Shown here one piece after another: positions 55,952 through 64,000 of a DNA stretch of 64,000 nucleotides (position 1 is its first letter; each line of letters begins with the position of its first letter). The stretch is from Takakia lepidozioides (taxonomy: Eukaryota > Streptophyta > Takakiopsida > Takakiales > Takakiaceae). The position numbers and the translations under genes were made by a program. The notes under the pieces are model-generated. The model saw only the letters and a list, made by a program, of their open reading frames with translations, was not told the DNA's origin and did not search any database. Where the stretch lies: NCBI GenBank assembly GCA_030704615.1, contig CM060733.1:3534001-3598000 (forward strand). The letters run 5' to 3'.

Positions 55952-58900
55952 ATGGATTGTGCGTGGGAAGCACAGGACGTGGTGGGCCTAATTCTTCACC
56001 GTCTCTCGGATCCCAAAGACCTCCTGTCTGCAGCCGCCGTTTGCAGGTTTGCCAGTCGTCTCGACTCTCTCGATCATCCTGTCTGTCTCTTCTCACTAGA
56101 CAGCGGTTGGATGCTTAGATTGGTTGAATGGAGAAGCCCCATCCTAACATTCGCTCTATCCCCTACAAGTAGATCTTGACCGAGGTTATATCGGACGCAT
56201 GTGGGGCATATTAGTGGATCGAGTGTATGAGGCATTTCCCTGGATGCGTTGCTGCAAAAATTTATCATGCTGTGTTGAAGTTAACCCTAGTTCGTCCTGG
56301 GGTAGATTTTTCAGATGTTCTCCTGGGCAATTGTGACCTCGGTTGGATCGAGGCACAATGGTATGCCTTCCACCAATGTATGTTGAAGCTTAGCGTGGTG
56401 GAATGTGTGGAGAGATTTGGTGCCACACAACGTTGGTTGTTGCAGAGAACTCCTTTCCCGGCCATATTGATTTGTTGTGGCCCTAGATTGCTGAAACTTT
56501 AACCTGTGTGTTCGACCATCCTTTGCGCTTCCAAACTGAACAATTCTCAGAGGCAATACAAGATAATGTCAGATATTCAAAGTTTCAATTTTTCAGTTTT
56601 GAAGTCTTTTCAAATTTTCAGTTTTGAGTTCATGCCTGTCCACCATGTCTCTGCATAAGAGGGGAAGCTGCAATCAAGCTCCAGTTGCTGTTATTAAGAT
56701 AGTGAATGTCATTAGCACATTAGCACCTGTCTTTGTGATGTGCTTCTGTTCATAACAGAGTGTCATGCAAGGGGCTGATGCTTTGTAAGTAATTCTGCAG
56801 AACATGGAGAGCAGCAGCGAATGATCCATCACAGCTCCGGTCATGGTCATTTGATGATGATCTGTCAGCTTATGTGGGGACAAAGGCTTCAGCAGCCCCC
56901 ATGTTGCCAAAAACTCCGCTCCCCAAGCACTGGGTCAATCCCACTACTCACTCGCCCTTCTCTGCTTTCAAAACGCCAAAAAGCCTTGTCCCTGTGCATG
57001 CCCCCTCGGCCATTCGAGCCTTGTTGTGGCAGGAGGAGGGTCATGTTGGCGAGGGCGACAGCGTGGGAACCGCCAGTGCCACTTTTGAGGAGAGTGGGCC
57101 ATCCCCACGGACCCCCTCTCCTGTGCAGCCATTGGTTACGGGGGGTGCGTTCTTGGACATTGTCATGGCTAAGATGGTAGTTGGCAGGTGAGGGAAATTT
57201 GGGAATTTGATTTGTATCCAATAGTTTCATGTGAAAATTAAATATCTTGTGGGCTTTTTAGCTGATTGATTTCTTCTGTTGAGCACCATACGAAACCCGA
57301 GGCCAACTGTAGAACGGCAAACATTGTCTCCATGACAAGTCCCGGGCTGGTTCTCCAAGGGTTCATACTACAACTAGACTTGTAGTGCCGCAAGGTCCTG
57401 CATGGGGACACTTTCATATCAGGCTATTTACTTAAGCCCTTTCCTTTCCTTGTGAACAAATCTACCATGAAGTAGCCGAGCAGACTTCCAAGACTTCACA
57501 CTAAGCTCATAGTGGTAAGCTCATACGTCACCAGTTCTCTCCTTCCTCCCAAGGAGGGTGCATCAGAAGAAGTCAACTTTGCTATTTTTTTCCCAGTCTG
57601 AGAAATAGCAAAGGAGCTGTGGCATAACCTAGTTACCCGAGAGGTTTGTAGTGGATGATGGCAAACCACAACATTTGTACCAGCTCTTTAATTTGTCTGG
57701 ATTGAAGTTCCTTGAAAGGGTAGAACCTCACTCCTGTTCTTTGGAAGATGAAGATGAGCCTAGGACTTTCATAATAACTAGGAGCTCCAGGCCTTTGCTG
57801 TAGGACAAGGGCTGGTTGTTAGGTCTGTTAACAAAACACCTCTGATTGACAAGTGGTGGGATCTCCTTTGAAATTTGTGTGTTTTGAAGCTTTCTCCTCG
57901 TTATGGTTGCAATTATAGCACAAGGAATCTTCAGGACGAAAATGTTGTGGGTTGGGGATGAGAGGGTAGGTACATAGGAGATGTGGACATTAGCTCCTCA
58001 CGACTCAGCGACAAAACTCTGCAGTAAGTCCTATTTGTCTTGGATTCCCAAAATCTCAACCCTCCCCAGTATTGTGTCATGGTTAATTTTCCTACAGAAG
58101 TAACAGCGAGAGAATGATATCAACTATATTCAATATGCTCTTATCTAGCTTGATAAGAGTTAGTGCTAATATGTGAAACGTACTTCTGCAGGATCATACT
58201 GAAGAGCTGTCCTCGCCTCCATACTTTGCGCTTGCAGCATCTGTGTGTCCCCCGCCTGTACCCTTCCATTGAAATAGGGCTGTCTCCACTGCAAAGTGGA
58301 GAAGTGGGGTGGGAAAAGTATGTGGATTCACCTGTCAAATCTTGCAGTTGTGGGAAGCTGTCTGAGAAGGGTTTTGCAGCTTTGCGTGGGAACTGTCCAG
58401 ACCTCACCTCTGTCACCCTTGTTCTTCAGGTATATGGGGTTTAATCATTATCTTTTTGTGTTGCCCTATGTTCACTTTCCTTTCATCTTATGATTTGGCG
58501 CTGTCTGGACAATTCCAATTAATCACTTGAGTCCTCAATGGTTGTTGACTGACCCATTATATGATCTGTCTTCAACTGTACTCAAAAGCCAGTATTTTGT
58601 GTGTTGTGGGCGTGAATTCTGCCAGCATGTGATCTTCAGGAAAGTTCTACGAATGATTCTCAAAGAGTTGGGTGCACTTCCAAATCTTCACACTCTTGCT
58701 GTGGAGTTACGCATGCCGTGAGTAGCCCCATTTATCCATAGTGTACATTGCATGACCATGTAGAACATCCATTTCCTCATCTACATGAGCCCTATGAATC
58801 ACACTTGCAGGTTCCTGGCCATTTGAGCACTTCCATTTAAAGCTTAACTGTGTGGGTTTTTTGACGCTCTTCCACGACACATTAAAGTTGGAGGAGGTGG

Positions 58901-60375
58901 GACAATAAGTTTGCAGAGAAACTAGTTAAAGGTAATCAAGCTTATGAAATCCTACACTTTTCTGCTGTTGTGATCAACAGATCATTTGGGCAGTCACTGA
59001 AATCAGGCCTTATCTGGCAGGAGCACGCGCACTGCTCCAACAAGGTTCCTGCCGTTTACTCTTTCTGCTTTTGCTTATTTTTGAGAATTTCCTTTCTATT
59101 GACCAATTTTGATCTCTCATGGACCTTGGTTACACAAGATCTGCATTGAGCTCATGTGCTCCAAGTGAAAGTCGCGTGTTTTTGTGGGTATGTGTTCAAT
59201 ATGTTGCAGGAGCTGTATGCATTGATAGAGGCAGGACCCCCTCCTTTACATGCCTTAGCGCTCAATCGATGTGTCCTTTCGGAGCCTGCCATTGCAGCTC
59301 TTGCAGCTGCATGTCCCAACCTAGAGGTTAGTGAATTTTCTTCTCTCACATGAGTGTGAGAAGTCGCTTGCCTCCATGGGTTGCATCTGAGATGATTTGC
59401 TGTATATGGGCAATGCCCACGTCATGTCTGCTTTGAACCCGGTGGTGTATGATTTCGAAGGCTCAAGAAGACAAAACAGAACCCCTGAAACTGGATTTTG
59501 GTGATCAATTTGGGGTTGTGTTTCCACACCTTCGTAGTGAATGCAATCGTCATGACCTGCTGCAGGATAGTCAGTATCCTGCAAAATGATCTGTTGTGGT
59601 CAACATCTACAGGGGGAAAACAGGTTTCAATCCTCTCCAAAACCTTATGTCGTGCAAAGCTGATCTACATGGGTGGGTGTTCAGGCGATTGAGCTGCACT
59701 CTGAAATTGAAAACGTAGGAGAGCAAGGGCTTCCTTCAACCATAGGAGCCCTCTTCCAGGTTCACTGCTCTTCTATTCTGCTTGTGTCCTTTCAATCTTT
59801 GCTTTTCCACACTAACAAGCTTGGTGTAGTGGTTGAGAAATTAATCGTTGATGAAAGAAACCTTGTAACATCCACAGAGTTTATGGAACAAAAGGGTGAC
59901 ACAAAGAACGAAACCACAGGCACAGGCCAGTCCTAAGATATAAAATGAAAGACGCTTTAATGCTGCCTGATGTCGGAGCTCAACTTGTGTACAAAGTGTC
60001 GTCCCTACAGACTGTCAGATGTGGATGGAGCTATGGAAGAAACCTCATTAATGCACATCCTGTATGATCTGAGATCGAGATATGACAAAATCCTGCTTAA
60101 TCGTGCAGGGCTTGACCTCAATATCGGCAGCTGGACTCGGTAACTTTCAGAATCTGGAGGACTGTCGATTTGAGACGTGGGTGATGCCATCCCTGAAGCG
60201 ACTGAGACTGGAGACCAAAGATCCCCTAACTGCGTTGCATCTTCAAAGCCTCAAAGCAGCATGTGTCAAATTAGAGAGCCTTCATCTTATCTGGGGCACT
60301 CACGGTGCAATTCGGGAATCCCATATCTATCCCCTGTCCGAAGAAGCGATTGTAGATCACCTTAAGTCTCTGTAG
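55952..60375 (+). CDS. F-box / leucine-rich-repeat protein, 9 exons
   Basis: Exons: 55952-56046, 56801-57187, 57970-58023, 58192-58429, 58626-58717, 58981-59044, 59210-59326, 59685-59759, 60109-60375. They join to 462 codons in one frame. The F-box is split by intron 1: DVVGLILHRLSDPKDLLSAA and VC join R-TWRAAANDPSQLRSWSFD. A Pro/Ser-rich linker follows (about 60-140), then LRR-like units: SSRLSDKTLQIILKSCPRLH, TLRLQHL, LSEKGFAALRGNCPDLTSV, LKELGALPNLHTLAVEL, LNRCVLSEPAIAALAAACPN, SLKRLRLETKDPLTALHLQS and LKAACVKLESLHL. F-box proteins link a substrate, bound here by the LRRs, to SKP1-CUL1 ubiquitin ligases. The subfamily is not recognised. The MAX2 type is unlikely because of length (about 690 residues) and ending. 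Exons 5 and 6 (acceptors at 58,625 and 58,980) are the least certain. Confidence 0.78.
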
Positions 60376-61370
60376 TCTCTAGGGGAGACATGAGGCGAGA
60401 GTCTGGGTTTTGTTGTACAGAATGTTTGCCAGCTGCATTTTCCATTCTGTTAGTTTTCAAGGCATGTTTGCTGGGCTTGTATGTTCGGATCCCAGCCGTA
60501 TGTGCGCAGTGGTCTATCTTTCCTTCCAAAGATTGACCACTCTTATGTCGCAAATGGGGTGGAGGGAAGCATAAGCTTGTAGCGACCATGCGTTCTGTCC
60601 CTCCCTTCAATAAAAATGTTCATCACTCCTTGCTTGTATGTGAGGCCACCACTCCAAAGACAAGCTGTGGAAAGCTTGTGGTTGAAACCAGCGGTGTACA
60701 TGTGATTCTGGATGGTTGATGGAACAAAATGCATTTCATTCATGCTTTTCACCCACAACATGTCCTCAAGACGAATGGGCATCCACAGATTGGATGAAAT
60801 TTGCTGAGTCAAAACCATTTTTGAAAAACAAACACAACAGCATGAAATTCAATAGGAAGACCACCCAAAAGACAACCTTAACCACACCTATTCATTTGGG
60901 GAGTTTGGAAAGGTCGGAAAACCGGACACGGTGGGAACAGCCAATCGCGTGGGATCGCGGGAGGCTTGGAGAGGAAGGAAGTGGCTCGACTGGATGTAGA
61001 CACCTCTATACCTAGGCTAGCATAGAAGTAGGAGGGCCCTCTTTCCACTTCTAGAGCTTTCAAGAAGCAGGATGAGGCAGTGGGCCCAATCTAGAAGGCT
61101 CCTCCACCGCCTTAAGAGAGTATGTAAGGAATACACATTTTACTAGGTTTCTTTTGCCTCCCTTTGGTGGGCTCTACAGGCAGGGCCTTCTTAGAAAAAT
61201 TTGGAACCAACTATTTTCAAATGGCTATTATGTACGAAAAAGGGAGAGGATTGGAGCAGCCAATGGGGAGGGAGGTACCTATGTTGGAATGGGTGAATTG
61301 TGAGGTCATGTATAGAGGCTAGAGTAGAAATACGAGGTGGGCCCTCCTTCTAATTCTCCACCACCCCGAC
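60376..61370. repeat. 3' flank with copies of a dispersed non-coding repeat
   Basis: An AATAAAAA word near 60,609 could be a polyadenylation signal. GAGAGGATTGGAGCAGCCAA (61,236) continues through TTGGAATGGGTGAA and recurs at 63,257 as GAGAGGATTGGAACAACCAA. AAGCAGGATGAGGCAGTG (61,064) recurs near 63,331. These mark one repeat family present at least twice in this part of the window. Confidence 0.6.
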
Positions 61371-62173
61371 AGAAGCCTTATCACCGCCATTATCAACCTA
61401 GCCATCTCCATCAATAAACCCCTTCATTTTCTCAAAGTTCGTTCACACACAGGTATCCATGGCAACGAGGAGGCTGACCTCCTCGCCCAACTGGGTGCCT
61501 CCCAACCTACAATTGAACCCTCGGATGACCCTATACACATCGCTCATACCCACCCCTTTTGGCTGATACACCCAGTCCCTGACCCCCCAGAGCCCAGGCC
61601 AATCCGAAATCTTCTGACTACCCTGACTAAAGAAGCCAATAAAAAGGCCTCTACCTCTCTCAGCCACACCAAACTGCATATCCAAAAATAGGCCCTCTCC
61701 GATGTACTCCACCACAAGCTTTCCAACCACTTTTGGCACACCAAAACTGTATCAGATGCTCAAATCCGACAGACCCTTAAATTTCGATACGCCCAGTACA
61801 TGGGCCACCAACGCAAACACACCTTCTGGCCAGCCATATACCCCTCACCAAACTGCCATTTGTGCTCCCACATCCACGCCACACGTGATACTTGGTTCCA
61901 CCTTCTTAGCAAATGCCCCCACCCAGTAATTCACGGGCTTCGTATTGCACGACATAACCACGCTGTATGGCACTCCTACAACGCCGTAATGCAATTAGAT
62001 GGTTCTCACTCATCAATGCGGGAACCTACCAAGGACGGCCACCAGACCACACGGTACCTACGTTGCTACTTCCTTGTATATGTCGCCCCCACACATCATG
62101 TACATGCCCTTCCCGTCTCTCTCCGGATATCCTCGTAGTCCATAGGCTCCCCATCAATGCCCCACCACCCTAG
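61371..62173 (+). pseudogene. LINE (non-LTR retrotransposon) 3' end: RNase H and CCHC motif
   Basis: From 61,371 the plus strand is open, with LKVRSHTGIHGNEEADLLAQ, the C-terminal part of a LINE RNase H domain (H then N-x-x-A-D). A single TAG at 61,689 interrupts. FRYAQYMGHQRKHTFWP and CHLCSHIHATRDTWFHLLSK then C follow, the C-x2-C-x11-H-x4-C motif common near the end of plant LINE ORF2. Near 61,970 the frame changes to RWFSLINAGTYQGRPPDHTV. The reverse transcriptase and endonuclease are missing, as in a 5'-truncated, decayed copy. Confidence 0.65.
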
Positions 62174-62880
62174 GCACGGTGCAGTTATAGGGTACAGTTG
62201 CACCAAAACGATAAACTATAGGATCTATCTTGCCATACACTCAGAGAATTTTGTACAAAAGACAGACTCACTCGTGAAAGTAGATGCTGACATGACAATG
62301 GGGAATTTCGCATGAGAGATTAAAATTAAGTAGTAGTTCCGGGAGTGAGAGTTTCGTCTCGATAAATTATCCATGGGACATGACAACCTTTAAGGTCTCT
62401 TGGAGTCTCAATGCCCTTTTCTCAAGTCTATCATGGAAAGAGCCTAGTATCGTGTGAGCATAACGTGAGGAATCCCACGCCTATAGGGTAATGTATTTAT
62501 CATGTATAGGGGCCCCACTAAGAGCCTTCACTAAGCTCTATTCACAGACGTAATCTCACAAAAGCACCTCACGGAGAGTCTCTCTACTCATAGAAGTTAA
62601 TCACAAAAACTATGCACAGTTTCGGGGTGCTACACCCGGACCTCCCAACCACCGCACCATGCATCTTTATTCAGATTTCCTGCTTATTTAGATATGCTCA
62701 AGGCGCATGTACACCATCGTCTCTACTCTAGCCATCTTGCCCTGTCCACCACCCCTAGTCTTGGATCATCTTCATGCTCACGAGCTTGCTTCATTTAACC
62801 TACAACTGTTGGTTTGGCAATATTCTAGCAGTCTCTTGTCATTCCGAACTGGTGGACAGGTCGACCTTCGTTCCTGGCAC
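62174..62880. other. Spacer, nothing recognised
   Basis: No gene or repeat boundary identified between the LINE remnant and the chromodomain fragment. Confidence 0.35.
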
Positions 62881-63180
62881 TTAACAAGCTCCCCCTCCCA
62901 AAGACAGGTCATTGTCCTCAATGACAGAAAACGAGGGGTAATTCAATACCAATTCATTTTCCTTCTCCCAAGTAGCCTCTGTCTCTGGGTAATGCAACCA
63001 CTTAATCAAATGTTCTTTCCAAGATTGGTTGCGCAGGTGCTTCACTCGCGTTTCTAGAATCTTTTCGGGTTCAGCCATCAGCTGACCATCGCTCATAGCT
63101 TGAGGTAATGTGGGCAAGATGTGTGATGGGTCTGACATATACTTCCGGAGAAGGCTCGAAATATACGCATGCTCGCCTGC
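62881..63180 (-). pseudogene. Chromovirus (Ty3/Gypsy) integrase C-terminus with chromodomain
   Basis: The minus strand reads HAYISSLLRKYMSDPSHIL, then LMAEPEKILETRVKHLRNQS, HLIKWLHYPETEATWEKENE and YPSFSVIEDNDLSLGGGAC before a stop. This is the typical end of a chromovirus polyprotein: the 'vFHVSMLRKY' segment, then a chromodomain, which targets integration to marked heterochromatin. The rest of integrase is not seen upstream (63.2-63.6 kb), so it is a fragment. The two or three aromatic cage positions are only partly kept (W in IKW and TW). Confidence 0.75.
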
Positions 63181-63753
63181 TCACGTGCTACCCAACCTCA
63201 AGTATAAATAAAGGTCCCAAATTCTGGCAGGGGCTATTCCTCAAGGTCTAAAAAAAGGAGAGGATTGGAACAACCAATGGGGAGGGAAGTTACATCTGTT
63301 GGAATGGGTGAAATGTGATGTCTTTCCAAAAGCAGGATGAGACGGTGACCCCTTTCTAGAAAGCTTGAGTATACAAAGAGGTCACCACCTTGAAAGGTAT
63401 ATAAAGATGTCGGCTATAAAGATCACATGTTTCGTGGGCCAAGTAGCCCCATTAGAATAAATAAATTTGGAACCTAAACAATCTTCAAATGAATGGAAAT
63501 GTCAATAACTAATTAAACATGTATTCAAAACATATTAGAGAGAGAGAGAAGACTCCGGCCGAGGCCGACGTAACTAAGAGCCACTTCGCCTTGTGGCTAC
63601 TGCCCCTTTTCAGGGGTGGGCCCTATGTAAAAATAACTGGTGTCTAGGGGACACCAAGTAACCAGTCTGGGGGTGGTATCCATAGAGACGGTACCGCATG
63701 GTACCCAAGGAGGGCACCCCATGGGTGCCTGCCGGGTATCCATATATATGTAT
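63181..63753. repeat. Dispersed repeat copy and spacer
   Basis: 63,246-63,410 resembles 61,040-61,320 (see the entry there). (GA)n at 63,538-63,550. Nothing else recognised. Confidence 0.45.
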
Positions 63754-63963
63754 CTAGGAGGCAAGAGCAGGGTTTGATTCGAGTTGTCGTTTGTTGGTGA
63801 TGATAGCAGTGAGAGAACGGAGGGTCGTGAGGTGGAGGGCCTTGAAGCATTTATGGATGGAAATGATGGGGAGATTAAAATTATTTTGAAGTTCAGAGAT
63901 GTTGGCATTGTGGATGCCCCCTCTGGTGCCGGCATTGATGACAGTGAGGGGCCTGTGGCCCAT
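63754..63963 (-). pseudogene. Possible LINE C-terminal fragment
   Basis: A minus-strand frame reads LTVINAGTRGGIHNANISEL then LHLTTLRSLTAIITNKRQLE. The INAGT word and overall style resemble the C-terminal part of the LINE at 61.4-62.2 kb (LINAGTYQGRPPD). The similarity is short, so this is tentative. It may continue beyond the window. Confidence 0.3.
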
Positions 63964-64000
63964 CCCCTCCGGCGGATAGCAATAATGAGTGGTGCATATT

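Noticed and set aside
56227-56502. 91-codon ORF between F-box exons 1 and 2
   Set aside because: The F-box reads correctly only if this stretch is intron, and no domain is seen in it.
55952-60375. Identification of the F-box/LRR gene as strigolactone-signalling MAX2
   Set aside because: The joined frame is 462 codons against about 690 for MAX2, and the C-terminal end does not resemble it. Kept as an unassigned F-box/LRR protein.
1-64000. CRISPR arrays, operons, rRNA or tRNA genes
   Set aside because: The repeats are irregular without uniform spacers, the genes are intron-rich and eukaryotic, and no cloverleaf or rRNA core sequence was recognised by eye.

Overview
This window looks like nuclear DNA of a streptophyte plant with a large, repeat-rich genome. 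Three host genes with many GT-AG introns are set among retrotransposon, DNA-transposon and minisatellite debris. The UBA/PUB gene is plant-like over its whole length. Purine-rich GGGATCAGGG tracts, GGCTGTGAC minisatellites and Gypsy relics carrying a PHD finger or a methyltransferase-like domain would fit a charophyte such as Chara. That is an impression from sequence style and memory, not a demonstrated identification.

Layout. 0-4.5 kb: purine-rich repeats and a broken Mutator-like (MULE) transposase with a SWIM finger, minus strand. 4,536-17,372: a nearly complete Ty3/Gypsy element on the minus strand, with TG...CA LTRs, a primer-binding site, a polypurine tract, gag, zinc knuckles, protease, RT/RNase H and integrase. 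It also has an ORF before gag and about 3 kb of coiled-coil-rich ORFs after integrase. 18.6-21.2 kb: a G-rich block with nine CACGTG sites, then a Gypsy relic (plus strand) with a mutated retropepsin and a segment resembling motif I of DNMT3-type cytosine methyltransferases. 22.4-25.2 kb: gag debris and dispersed repeats.

25,283-32,610: a 13-exon gene for a C2H2 / UBA / PUB protein whose exons join to an unbroken 413-codon frame. 33-44 kb: two MITE-like or tandem repeats, a GDSL esterase fragment, a GGGGCTGTGA minisatellite, and a second Gypsy relic in which gag is joined directly to integrase and the integrase frame ends in a PHD finger. Two LTR-like fragments in opposite orientation follow. 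44.4-47 kb: a tandem FCP1/NIF-like phosphatase locus whose first half is broken, and a Harbinger (HARBI1-type) transposase relic. 49,974-53,439: an 8-exon DUF455 ferritin-like protein gene. 55,952-60,375: a 9-exon F-box/LRR protein gene. 60.4-64 kb: LINE and chromovirus remnants.

The most notable signal is that the two Gypsy relics (19.9-21.2 kb and 39.9-41.8 kb) hold complementary pieces: one a protease followed by a methyltransferase-like domain, the other gag, integrase and a PHD finger. If they belong to one family, that retroelement would carry both a DNA-methylation writer and a chromatin reader. The host genes appear unrelated to each other. All exon boundaries were read by hand from splice signals and frame continuity.
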